The translations under genes were made by a program, and so were the position numbers. A stretch of DNA of 64,000 bases from Orlajensenia sp001423545 (GTDB lineage: Bacteria > Actinomycetota > Actinomycetes > Actinomycetales > Microbacteriaceae), in NCBI GenBank assembly GCA_001423545.1, contig LMOK01000002.1:62001-126000 (forward strand). The letters are read 5' to 3'. Shown piece after piece: positions 55,501 through 62,617 of this stretch; position 1 is the stretch's first letter, and every line of letters starts with the position of its first letter. The notes below the pieces were generated by a model. The model ran no database searches. It saw nothing but the letters and a program-made list of their open reading frames with translations, and had not been told where the DNA came from.

Positions 55501-56081
55501 TGCGCCCAGAGGTCGGCGTGGGTGAGCGCCGGCAACTGCGCCAGCGGAACCTGGAACACCGGCAGAAGCGCGCTCGTCGCCGGCTCGCGGATGACGCTCG
55601 AACGCTCGAGCACCACGAGGGTGAGCCAGGGGCGCATCACGGCGGCCTGCTTCGTCGCGCTGAACGCCCAGGGCAGCTCGGGGCGGTCGAACTCGATGTG
55701 CGCGAGCACGGTCTCCTCGGCCGTCTGGGCGCCCGGCGCCGGGAAGCGCCGCACGATCTGCGCCGGGTCGATACCGCGCACGTCCCCGGGTCCGTAGAGC
55801 GTCACCGAGAGACCCGCGGATGCCGCTCCCCCGGCGCTGTCGGCCAGGGGCACCTCCACTCGCGACGTCGAGCGGACGGTGCCGGCCGCCGGGGTGCTCG
55901 CGGCCGACGACAGGCCGCCGACGGCCGACGAGGCGAACTCGAGCGACTCGATCGGGACGGCGCTCTCGTCGAACTCGTCCTCCGGCTCGATCACGAGGGA
56001 GAAGGCGTCGCGCACCACGTGGGTGGCCGTGCTGGTGAGAGGCGAGACGACGCTCGCGGCGATGGCATCAAGGTCGGCCAT
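52551..56081 (-). CDS. Giant-cluster protein 2 (1,176 residues) with pentapeptide repeat
   Basis: This soluble protein starts four bases after the previous stop (GGGGTGA ribosome site). N-terminal features include VTLYGPGDVRGIDPAQIVRR, LAHIEFDRPELPW and MRPWLTLVVLE, a run that looks family-conserved. Residues about 695-745 contain ten pentapeptides G-P-(V/I)-I-(D/R), changing from GPVID to an alternation GPVID/GPIIR, and are followed by a Pro/Arg/Gly-rich stretch. The C-terminal 370 residues are mixed alpha/beta with an EEYDRDWLVPGLG motif. No transmembrane helix, signal peptide or enzyme motif is seen. Confidence 0.8.
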   Translation of the reverse strand: MADLDAIAASVVSPLTSTATHVVRDAFSLVIEPEDEFDESAVPIESLEFASSAVGGLSSAASTPAAGTVRSTSRVEVPLADSAGGAASAGLSVTLYGPGDVRGIDPAQIVRRFPAPGAQTAEETVLAHIEFDRPELPWAFSATKQAAVMRPWLTLVVLERSSVIREPATSALLPVFQVPLAQLPALTHADLWAHAQAPATTTGQDLSARLSPAHAPVNLSRVISPRILTEDTDYIAALVPTTDVGVRGGLGLTGGTLEPAWTTSSPDPVRLPVYDSWEFRTGPDGDFRSLALELQGIAAPYEVGRKFIDTSQPGKPLRALGADESGRKQVLRCALFSPSLPKTPEQQVAETAVWPDAMIDELHAELDLPATIEGTQEQTDGVPDLPIIGPRIYAKLHRGSAVIEGSDWFAELNLAPVKRIVGGLGTRVVQRDQERLMQSAWAQLGEVEAANRAIRLAQLAELLATRLHSRLGELQTGHLLQVASPLTTRISISAGSTLFADVTLSATPVAATSGAFRRVTRPAGPMIRRTDAASQERAGNVVGTEATLRDFTRVYSNPEGIGRLTSDVVAHLDLQLVSAAIGTPVDAVGGLLKQANAQVEGQGGFATYLTEPSRWKAADTTFDLGAAVATRWTEKLLRSSPIPAVESIRAQRVGPLAAELSLSKAASSSPLREQLKGTAVTLNDRVLVDLGVVDVRPDGPVIDGPVIDGPVIDGPVIDGPIIRGPVIDGPIIRGPVIDGPIIRGPVVSPLNPRIPLTRRSPIGGAVGRLPQGGAGPAVRIPVGGGELGGGLGGGALRARRIPVEGHVLVGGRGLRVIDVQHLKKLGDTRDAAELDAGLAQFADLAEVKLTPTLDRIDQLPFDVLRAEMTTLIDPGALLTIDTVPHRDALEVASAAITSAIDPRHTVRASLAGRLHLSAGLAERWVAQPRIAPIMAAPRFDRPMYRALEEYDRDWLVPGLGLLPADDFVTVLSTNREFMAAFFVGLSDEMGRELLWRGYPTDQRGTYFHRFWNPNVDELPKPIHLFPKKALVDQVSLGGSGGKDCAVIVVKSELVRRFPDLIIQAVENQGTVRDPVFEKVDSPQKTARILFSEVLDPDIALVGVDLSVDELDGEKWWITIAEHPSATRFSRPADSVLPAAQKFLTDSAPHSADYAEDHLHRPVRVAFQATDLIVREA
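53838..53990 (-). repeat. 15-bp tandem repeat encoding G-P-(V/I)-I-(D/R)
   Basis: Ten 15-base units in two versions (one encoding GPVID, one GPIIR) lie in tandem within the 1,176-residue gene. The first units in the protein are all Asp-ended; later ones alternate Asp and Arg. There is no spacer diversity, so this is not a CRISPR array. Confidence 0.92.
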
Positions 56082-56085
56082 CAGG

Positions 56086-59000
56086 TCACCCCTTCACGAT
56101 CAGGCGCGTCGCCGATGCGGCGCTCGCGGAGTTGACTGCCGCCGTCACGAGGGCGGCCTGCGTGGCGCTGAGTTCGCCGAGGCCGGCGACCAGGGCCGCG
56201 CCGGTGACGGCATCCGCGATGGTCGAGGTGCCCTTGTCGGAGACGGTGACGCCGGCGTTCGGCGGTTTCGGTTGGGAGTAGGGATTTCCGACCTCGGCCA
56301 CGGCGCGCCCCACGTTGGTCTTCGTGGCGTAGGAGCTGGCGTAGACGCCGAACTTTCCGGCGAACTCGATGAGCGATCCCGGCTCGTCGGGGTTGCGCAC
56401 GTAGGTCTCGTAGGCGACCTTCGCGGGAGTGGCGGTGCCGACCTTGGGAGTGGTGGCGGCTGCGATGCGGCATCCGCCCGTCATGTCCTCGAAGCCGGAG
56501 CGGGCGAGGAGGCCCTCACCCTCGAGCTCGAAGAACTGACCGGGGGCGAACGCCGTCTTGAGCTCGCTCACGGCGCCGACGAGGCCGGAGTCCGGTGTCG
56601 ACGTGGGGGTGCCGATGGTGACCATGTCGGCGGCGACCGGAGCCGAGCCGATGCGGGCGATCTTGACCCCGAACGGCACCTGCGTCTGCGAGACCTCGAC
56701 GCCGGCGAGAGGATGCGCGATGCGTCCGTCGATGTCGTCCACCTCGGCGAGGGTCACGAGCTGCGCGGCGTGATCCGGCAACTGCACCTTCCACGCGTCG
56801 TCCTCGTTCATCGCCTTCGCCGCGATCTGGAGCGCGTCGACCTTCGTCAGTATCGGGGCGGGCTTCTCGCCCCACTCGACCGGACCGAGGTCCTCGTCGA
56901 AGGTGGGCAGGAACCAGACGTCGACCTTGATGTGACCGGCCAGGCGGAAGGGCTTGGTGCCCTCAAGCGAGCCGCGGAACACGATGGAGCAGAGGGTGCA
57001 GCCGAACAGCTCGACCTCGACGCCCACCTCGATGGAGATCTTGAACGCGAAGCGCGGCGCCCAGATGAAGATCATGTCGAGGGTGAGCCAGGCCTTCGCC
57101 GAGATGACGGCGAAGTCGGCGTTCAGGCGGCCGTCGACTCCGAGCATGACCGATCCCGCGGTGATGGCGAAGTACGCCTTGATGACGAAGCTGATCGCCT
57201 TCGACGGCGACAGGTCGATGGTGACGCGGTCCATGTCGCCGAGCTTCGGCTTGCCGCCGGTGAGCTTCTCATACTCGGGGTGGAAGCCGCCGACCGAGAA
57301 CTCGAACGCGCCGCTGCCCGACCACTGGATGTAGAGCCCGAGGTCGCCCGAGATCTTGATGCCGGCGACGGTGGAGTCGCGCATGCTGGCGAAGAGCAGC
57401 AGGTAGTCGGGCGTGATGGCGATGAACACGTCGGCGCGGATGTCGGTGATCGGCGCCTCCTTCGTCGGCACGCGCACCCGCAGGGAGCCGAGGATGACGA
57501 TCATCGGATCGGGCAGGGCCAGCACGACGCCGAGCTTCATCTCGACGAACTTCGCCTGCGAGCCCCAGCCGAGCTCGACGATCGGACCGAAGACGAATCC
57601 GCCGTCCTTCGGCGGGAACACGTTGGCCACCTTGTCGAGCAGCTTCGGCGCCTCGGCGACGGGGTTGTCGGGGAACAGCATCTTGTCGAGGATGTGCTCC
57701 TTCATTCCCGACCGCAGAGCTTCGAGGTCGAGACCGCGGTTGATGGCGAGGATGCCGCCGATGCCGTTCAGCGTGAAGCCCATACTGAGGTCTATGGCCA
57801 CGGGGAAGCGCACGCCGATGACCAGCACGAGCGAGAACGGATCGGGCGACAGGATGACGATGGCCGACACCCCGAACTTGAGGATCTGCAGTTGCACGAC
57901 ACCGCCGAACTCGATCCGCTTCACGTCCTGGCCGTCGACCTTGTAGGTGCGCTCGACGCGCTGGATGAAGCCGCCGCCCGTGACGGGGCCGGCTTTCACG
58001 CGCAGGCCGATCGCATCGGGCCAGCGCGGCGAGACCGGGATGTCGAAGATCGCCTGCTGCTCCACATCGCCGTTCAGCGCGACGATGAAGCCGGTCCCCA
58101 CGATCTGCAGGCCGACGGCGTCGCCCAGCTTGGCGGCGATCGACGTCGTGAGCTCGAACCCCGTCACGTCGCGGGCCTCGTTGCGCCTCAGCCCGAACGC
58201 GACCTCGCGCAGTTCGACGCCGGGGAAGGTGAAACGCACCGGCAGCACCGCACGCTCGTTGCCGCGCCCATCGCCGAGGTAGACGCCCTGTCCGGTGTCG
58301 ATCGAGATGGTGGTGAGGGTCGTGGTCTTCGGCTCCTGCGAGCCCGGCATGACCTTGGAGAGCAGCGGGTCCTTCGTGAGCCCGGGTTCGAGCATGGTCT
58401 GCATCCGCAGGCCCAGGATGGCCACGTCTCCGATGAACCACTTGCCGTCGCGCTCGAGCAGGCTCGTCTTCTCCTCGGCGGTGGGATTCGCGATCTCACG
58501 GTCGCTGAACTGCAGGAACGCCTCGAACGACACCTTGTCGAGCGTCATGGCGCCGAGAGTCACCGGACCGAGGTTCTGCAGCTTGGCTGCGAGCAGGAAG
58601 GTGCCGCCCGTGCGGTCGAGTACGAGCGCGTCACCGAGCTTCTTGGTGAGGTTCTGCACCCCGAGCACCGTCGAGCCGAAGCTGTCGAGGAGCTTCCCGG
58701 AGCCGGCGCCCAGATCCTTGAACGGCTGGGCCCACGGGTTCCAGAGCTCCATCAGGCCGGAACGGATGGTCTCGTCGACCGTGCCGTCGGCCTTCTTGGC
58801 GAGCTCCTTGGCGACGATGTTGAACGCCTCGTCCATGGCGGCCAGCGCCATGCCCAGGCGCACGGCGACGCGGGACGCCGTGTCGACGTTGAAGTCGTCC
58901 TTGTCGATGTCGTCCGCCGACTCCTTCACCATCTTGGCGATGAGGTCGGTCTGCTTCTTGATCGCCTTCGCGATCGGCTCGACGAGGGCGACGGCGGCCT

Positions 59001-59175
59001 TGATGTCGGCCTTGAGCTTCTCGAAGGTCGGCTTGACGTCGCCGACGATGCCGAACGTGACGATGGACTCGAGGAACGGCACCGTGTCCTTGAACGACGT
59101 GCCGCTCATCTCGCCGAGGCGGGAATTGGCGAAGGCTTCGATTCCGTTGAGGAATCCGGTTCCGATGTCGGTCAT
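56086..59175 (-). CDS. Giant-cluster protein 1 (DUF6603-like, 1,029 residues)
   Basis: This is the first gene of the cluster. ATG 59175 (MTDIGTGFLNG) is preferred; the upstream 57 codons are Pro/Arg-rich and likely untranslated. Residues 20-200 are helical with Lys/Asp-rich coiled-coil character. From about 210 to 800 the chain is a long run of amphipathic beta strands with GIGGILAINRGLDLEALR, the phrase typical of DUF6603 proteins. The last 150 residues are Ala/Thr/Gly-rich. No signal peptide is seen. Such extended beta structure could form a groove or tube, which is speculation. Confidence 0.8.
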   Translation of the reverse strand: MTDIGTGFLNGIEAFANSRLGEMSGTSFKDTVPFLESIVTFGIVGDVKPTFEKLKADIKAAVALVEPIAKAIKKQTDLIAKMVKESADDIDKDDFNVDTASRVAVRLGMALAAMDEAFNIVAKELAKKADGTVDETIRSGLMELWNPWAQPFKDLGAGSGKLLDSFGSTVLGVQNLTKKLGDALVLDRTGGTFLLAAKLQNLGPVTLGAMTLDKVSFEAFLQFSDREIANPTAEEKTSLLERDGKWFIGDVAILGLRMQTMLEPGLTKDPLLSKVMPGSQEPKTTTLTTISIDTGQGVYLGDGRGNERAVLPVRFTFPGVELREVAFGLRRNEARDVTGFELTTSIAAKLGDAVGLQIVGTGFIVALNGDVEQQAIFDIPVSPRWPDAIGLRVKAGPVTGGGFIQRVERTYKVDGQDVKRIEFGGVVQLQILKFGVSAIVILSPDPFSLVLVIGVRFPVAIDLSMGFTLNGIGGILAINRGLDLEALRSGMKEHILDKMLFPDNPVAEAPKLLDKVANVFPPKDGGFVFGPIVELGWGSQAKFVEMKLGVVLALPDPMIVILGSLRVRVPTKEAPITDIRADVFIAITPDYLLLFASMRDSTVAGIKISGDLGLYIQWSGSGAFEFSVGGFHPEYEKLTGGKPKLGDMDRVTIDLSPSKAISFVIKAYFAITAGSVMLGVDGRLNADFAVISAKAWLTLDMIFIWAPRFAFKISIEVGVEVELFGCTLCSIVFRGSLEGTKPFRLAGHIKVDVWFLPTFDEDLGPVEWGEKPAPILTKVDALQIAAKAMNEDDAWKVQLPDHAAQLVTLAEVDDIDGRIAHPLAGVEVSQTQVPFGVKIARIGSAPVAADMVTIGTPTSTPDSGLVGAVSELKTAFAPGQFFELEGEGLLARSGFEDMTGGCRIAAATTPKVGTATPAKVAYETYVRNPDEPGSLIEFAGKFGVYASSYATKTNVGRAVAEVGNPYSQPKPPNAGVTVSDKGTSTIADAVTGAALVAGLGELSATQAALVTAAVNSASAASATRLIVKG

Positions 59176-59460
59176 CGTGTCCCACTGTGCGGTGCGGGCG
59201 CTTCGTGGCGGCGTGCGTGCCGTGACGCCTGGCTTCCTGGTGCGTGCGTGCGCCCGCGGCGGTGCGGGCGATTCGGCTCCGGGCGAGCGATCGGGCGGGG
59301 TGGAAGCTCGACGCGCGGGCGGAGGACGCCCGAACACAGCGGGCATCGCGAGAATTCAGTTTGTTCGGGAGGCAGTCAACGACGCGAAGGGGCGGAAGCT
59401 GACGACTGATCTGCAGCCGACTATAGACCCGGGGCGGGGCGCGCTTCTAGGGGCAGGCCC

Positions 59461-59515
59461 CGGTCCTCCGCTCGCCGGCGCTCGCAGAGGACCGAGCGAA
59501 GCGACCGCCGGAAGC
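59461..59515. repeat. Palindrome-family arm with CGGTCCTC...GAGGACCG
   Basis: CGGTCCTC (59461-59468) faces GAGGACCG (59487-59494). GAGGACCGAGCGAAGCGACC here is an exact copy of the arm of the palindrome at 46151-46220. The element lies between divergent genes. Confidence 0.75.
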
Positions 59516-59541
59516 GGCCGTACGAAGCATGTGGGGAGGAC

Positions 59542-59570
59542 TGTCGAAATCGCGCAGCCGGCATCGACAT
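59542..59570 (+). promoter_or_regulatory. ECF42-type promoter for the DGPF gene
   Basis: TGTCGA (59542-59547), 17 bases, then CGAC (59565-59568) fits the published ECF42 promoter pattern (TGTCGA at -35, CGA-containing -10). It precedes the DGPF gene by about 50 bp and its cognate sigma factor gene lies directly downstream, which predicts autoregulation. Confidence 0.78.
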
Positions 59571-59621
59571 ACTGATGGGAACGCCATCCGGCCTCCCGAA
59601 ACCCAGTGCAAGGAGTGGACC

Positions 59622-59993
59622 GTGAAGTACCTCATCCTCATCAAGAGCAATCCCGAATGGGCCGGCGCCTTCGCCTCGTTCTCGCCCGAGCAGCAGGCCG
59701 AGGGCATGGCCCTCTACGAAAAGCTGTTCGCCGACCTGCAGGAGTCGGGCGAGCTCGTCGACGCCGAGCAGCTCGCGGCACCCGAGACCGCGCGGGTCGT
59801 GAGTGTCGGCGCCGACGGCCCCGTCGCCAGCGACGGCCCGTTCATCGAGGCCAAGGAGTGGTTCGGCGGCTACTACATCGTCGACGTCGCCTCGCTCGAC
59901 CGCGCCGTCGAGATCGCCGGTCGCCTGCCGGAGGCCCAGGGCGGCATGGTGTCGGTGCATCCGGTCATGGCCAACGCCGGCATGGAGCTCTGA
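59622..59993 (+). CDS. DGPF/YCII-domain protein
   Basis: This 123-residue protein has the DGPF motif (ASDGPFIEAKEWFGGYYIVD) of the YCII-related family. GTG 59622 has AAGGAG seven bases upstream; upstream in-frame Met lacks a ribosome site and would overlap the promoter. Such proteins accompany ECF42 sigma factors and are thought to be their targets; a ligand or enzymatic role is not settled. It is followed 16 bp later by the sigma gene. Confidence 0.92.
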   Translation: MKYLILIKSNPEWAGAFASFSPEQQAEGMALYEKLFADLQESGELVDAEQLAAPETARVVSVGADGPVASDGPFIEAKEWFGGYYIVDVASLDRAVEIAGRLPEAQGGMVSVHPVMANAGMEL

Positions 59994-60009
59994 CCACCTC
60001 GGATTGCCG

Positions 60010-61230
60010 ATGACCGACATCGAACGGATGCTGCGGGCCGCCGCCCCGTCGGCCCTCGCGATCCTCGTGCGTCGCACCCGCGACTTCGAGGCGAGCGAGG
60101 ACGCGATGCAGGAGGCGTTGCTCGCGGCATCCGTTCAGTGGCGGACTGATCCACCCGAGAACCCGCGCGCCTGGCTCGTGACCGTCGCCCACCGCCGCTA
60201 TGTCGAGCTGGTGCGCAGCGAGGTCGCCAGGCGTCGTCGCGAAGAGGGCGTGGTCGATCTCGACCCGCCTGGCGACGCCGTGCCGTCGCGCGACGATTCG
60301 CTCACGCTGTTCCTGCTGTGCTGTCACCCGGCGCTGCCGTTGCCGGCGCAGGTCGCTCTGACGCTGCGCGCTGTCGGAGGTCTCACGACGGCCGAGATCG
60401 CACGAGGACTGCTCACACCCGAGGCGACGATCGGCCAGCGCATCTCGCGGGCGAAGGCGCGCATCAGGGCGAGCGGATCGGAGTTCCGGATGCCGTCGGA
60501 CGACGAGCTGGGCGACCGGATCGCCGCGGTCTGCGCCGTGCTCTACCTTGTATTCACCGAGGGGCATACAGCGACGGGCGGTGAGTCGCTCACGCGCGTC
60601 GATCTGTCGTCCGAGGCCATCCGCCTGGCGAGGCAGCTGCAGGCCGCGACGCCCGCCAGCGCGCCGTGGCGGGGTGAGGTGGCGGGTCTGCTCGCGCTCA
60701 TGCTGCTGACGGAATGTCGACGTGCTGCGCGCATCCGCTTCGACATCGACGGCGGCCCCGGCACCCTCGTGCCGCTCGCCGACCAGGATCGCTCGCTCTG
60801 GAACCGAGCACTCATCGAGGAGGGCGTCGAGCTGGTGACGGGTGTGCTCGAGTCGGCTCCGGCCGGGCCGTATCAACTGCAGGCGGCGATCGCCGCGGTG
60901 CACGACGAGGCACCGTCGACGGCCGACACCGACTGGCCCGAGATCCTCGGTCTCTACGAACTCCTGCGCCGCATAGCGCCGGGCCCGATGGTGGAGCTCA
61001 ACCGGGTGGTGGCGATGGCCATGGTGTGGGGAGCCGACGTCGGGCTGCGCGAGCTCGAGACCGTCGCGCTCGAGCCGGCGTTGGCCGGGCACTTCAGGGT
61101 GCATGCCGTGCGGGCGCACCTTCTGGAGCTCTCGGGGGCGACGGATGCCGCCCGTGCCGAGTTCGCGACGGCGGCGCGGCTCGCGCTCAACGCCGCCGAG
61201 CGCCGCTACCTGGAGGGCAAGGCTCGCTGA
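60010..61230 (+). CDS. ECF42-type sigma factor with C-terminal TPR-like domain
   Basis: This 406-residue sigma-70 family protein has region 2 near residues 10-70 (RTRDFEASEDAMQEALLAA, PRAWLVTVAHRRYVELVR) and region 4 (LTLRAVGGLTTAEIARGLLTPEATIGQRISRAKARIR, about 115-155). A long C-terminal domain of about 240 residues (helical, TPR-like, with LAMLLTECRRAARIR-type repeats) distinguishes ECF42. There is no anti-sigma gene nearby; regulation is thought to come through the C-terminal domain. It is coupled to the DGPF gene upstream. Confidence 0.93.
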   Translation: MTDIERMLRAAAPSALAILVRRTRDFEASEDAMQEALLAASVQWRTDPPENPRAWLVTVAHRRYVELVRSEVARRRREEGVVDLDPPGDAVPSRDDSLTLFLLCCHPALPLPAQVALTLRAVGGLTTAEIARGLLTPEATIGQRISRAKARIRASGSEFRMPSDDELGDRIAAVCAVLYLVFTEGHTATGGESLTRVDLSSEAIRLARQLQAATPASAPWRGEVAGLLALMLLTECRRAARIRFDIDGGPGTLVPLADQDRSLWNRALIEEGVELVTGVLESAPAGPYQLQAAIAAVHDEAPSTADTDWPEILGLYELLRRIAPGPMVELNRVVAMAMVWGADVGLRELETVALEPALAGHFRVHAVRAHLLELSGATDAARAEFATAARLALNAAERRYLEGKAR

Positions 61231-61244
61231 GAGCCCCGCCGACC

Positions 61245-61365
61245 CCGCTGGTCGAGTAGGCCGCGAGCGCAGCGAGCAGCCGTATCGAGACCCCTGAGCT
61301 GTGCTCGACCGTTCGATGATCTCGATACGTGGCCTCGCTCCGCTCGGGCACTACTCGATCAGCGG
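61245..61365. repeat. Long inverted repeat downstream of the sigma factor
   Basis: Arms of about 46 bp begin CCGCTGGTCGAGTAG and, on the other strand, CCGCTGATCGAGTAG. Both contain CGTATCGAGA near the inner end. This inverted repeat ends the DGPF-sigma operon and precedes the Hcp-like gene; a terminator role is plausible. Confidence 0.85.
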
Positions 61366-61473
61366 AGGAGAACGAGCGGGCCCACACCCCTTGCGCGCTG
61401 CAGCCCCGCGGGCGTGGGATGGTCTCGCGATGCGCCACCCGACGCAGCCGCACCTGTCAGAAGGAGCGTCCTC

Positions 61474-61971
61474 ATGACCAGTCCCATGTTCTTGAAGCTC
61501 GCCGGCATCACCGGCGAGAGCGTCGATGCCGAGCATCCTGACGAGATCGAGGTGCTCTCGTGGAGTTGGGGCGCCTCGAGTCCCGGTGGCGGAGGATTTG
61601 GAGGTGGCGGCGGCGGTGTCGGGCGCGCCGGAAAGATGACGTTCCAGGAATTCCACTTCACGCATCGCGTCGATGCGGCATCCGCCGGTCTGCTCCTCGC
61701 CTGCGCCACCGGGAAGCACAGCCCCGATGCCGTGTTCGCAGCGCGGCGACCCGGCGAGAGTCCCTCGGTGTACCTCGTCGTGCGCTTTCGAGACATGATG
61801 GTGACGTCGGTCTCGGGCGCTGGTGCCGCGACGGACGACGCGTCTCTGGAGAGCGTGAGCCTCGTCTACAACGCGGTGAGCTTCGAGTACAGCCGGCAGC
61901 TGCCCGACGGGTCGCTGGCCCCGGCCTCGGTGTTCCAGTGGGACGTGGCGGCCAACCGCGAGGGCTTCTGA
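61474..61971 (+). CDS. Hcp-like tube protein (type VI effector Hcp family)
   Basis: This 165-residue protein has an intact Hcp-like beta-barrel sequence: MFLKLAGITGES, EIEVLSWSWGAS, MTFQEFHFTHRVDAASAGLLLACATGK and YLVVRFRDMMVTSVS. A glycine-rich loop (SSPGGGGFGGGGGGVGRAG, about 36-54) replaces part of the usual loop. AAGGAG lies seven bases before ATG 61474. No VgrG, TssB/C or other contractile gene is in the window, and the host appears Gram-positive, so it is not part of a classical T6SS. In actinobacteria such orphan Hcp proteins have unknown function. Confidence 0.85.
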   Translation: MTSPMFLKLAGITGESVDAEHPDEIEVLSWSWGASSPGGGGFGGGGGGVGRAGKMTFQEFHFTHRVDAASAGLLLACATGKHSPDAVFAARRPGESPSVYLVVRFRDMMVTSVSGAGAATDDASLESVSLVYNAVSFEYSRQLPDGSLAPASVFQWDVAANREGF

Positions 61972-62010
61972 CTCGTGACAGCGGATGCCGTCCGGGCGTA
62001 GCGTGGCGGC

Positions 62011-62403
62011 ATGGCCGACTGGGACGAGGTGCGACGGCTCGCGCTCGAGCTGCCCGACACGACCGAGGCCGTGAGTTGGGGCAGCGCGCACTGGCGCGTG
62101 CACGACAGGGGCTTCGTATGGGAGCGGCCGTTGCGCAAGAAGGAGCTCGTGCACCTGGGGCTCGCTGAGCAGGCCGAGCCCGTGCTAGGCGCGCGGGTCG
62201 AGGACGAGGCGACCAAGCTCGCGCTGCTCGAGGAGGACCCGAGCGTGTTCCTCACCACCCCGCACTTCGTCGACTTCCCGGCGATCCTGGTGTGGCTCGA
62301 CCGCATCCCGCAGCGCCGCCTCGAGGAGCTCGTGGTCGAGGCCTGGTTCGCCGTGGCGCCGCCCAAGCTGGCGAAGGGCTGGCTGGCGGAGCATCCGGAC
62401 TGA
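62011..62403 (+). CDS. MmcQ/YjbR-family protein
   Basis: This 130-residue protein has the MmcQ/YjbR pattern: EVRRLALELPDTTEAVSWGSAHWRV near the start, PSVFLTTPHFVDFPAILVWLDRI and AWFAVAPPKLAK. The family is DNA-binding-like by fold with no established role. It stands between the Hcp-like gene and palindromic element C. Confidence 0.88.
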   Translation: MADWDEVRRLALELPDTTEAVSWGSAHWRVHDRGFVWERPLRKKELVHLGLAEQAEPVLGARVEDEATKLALLEEDPSVFLTTPHFVDFPAILVWLDRIPQRRLEELVVEAWFAVAPPKLAKGWLAEHPD

Positions 62404-62458
62404 GCTGCGCCGAGTTGGCGGCGCTTCGCTGCAGTCGGCATCCGCCGCTCGCGTGCTT

Positions 62459-62527
62459 CGCGTTACAGGATGAGGCGGCCGATGAGAGCTGTACGAGGCA
62501 CATCGTGCAGCTCATCCTGTAAACGCG
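62459..62527. repeat. Palindromic element C (TTACAGGATGAG...CTCATCCTGTAA)
   Basis: Perfect 12-bp ends at 62463-62474 and 62511-62522, extended with CGCG outside. The interior contains AGCTGTACGA and TCGTGCAGCT, a second inner palindrome. The position between converging MmcQ and protease genes suggests a terminator role; similar elements elsewhere lie between divergent genes. Confidence 0.8.
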
Positions 62528-62552
62528 CCGGCGCCCGCTCGGCCGGGCGCAC

Positions 62553-62585
62553 GAAAACGGGGCCGACCCGAAGGCCGACCCCGCT
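62553..62585 (-). terminator. Terminator of the subtilisin-like protease gene
   Basis: GGGGCCGACC and GGCCGACCCC form a stem with loop CGAA; on the minus strand GTTTT follows. It lies about 35 bp downstream of the protease stop. Confidence 0.8.
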
Positions 62586-62617
62586 TCCGTCACGGCTGAC
62601 TCAGAGAGCCAGCGCGC

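Larger units (their letters stand above)
59176..59621. other. Divergent intergenic region between giant cluster and DGPF gene
   Basis: These 446 bases hold a GC-rich section (59176-59340) that may be leader of the giant cluster, a copy of the palindrome-family arm (59461-59515), an ECF42-type promoter (59542-59570) and the ribosome site AAGGAG at 59610-59615. No supported gene is present. Confidence 0.7.

Noticed and set aside
55879..59409. 1,176-residue plus-strand frame opposite the DUF6603-like gene
   Set aside because: Antisense shadow rich in Arg, Asp and His; the minus-strand protein has family motifs.
61474..61971. Evidence for a type VI secretion system
   Set aside because: Only an Hcp-like protein is present; no sheath, VgrG, baseplate or membrane-complex genes are in the window.
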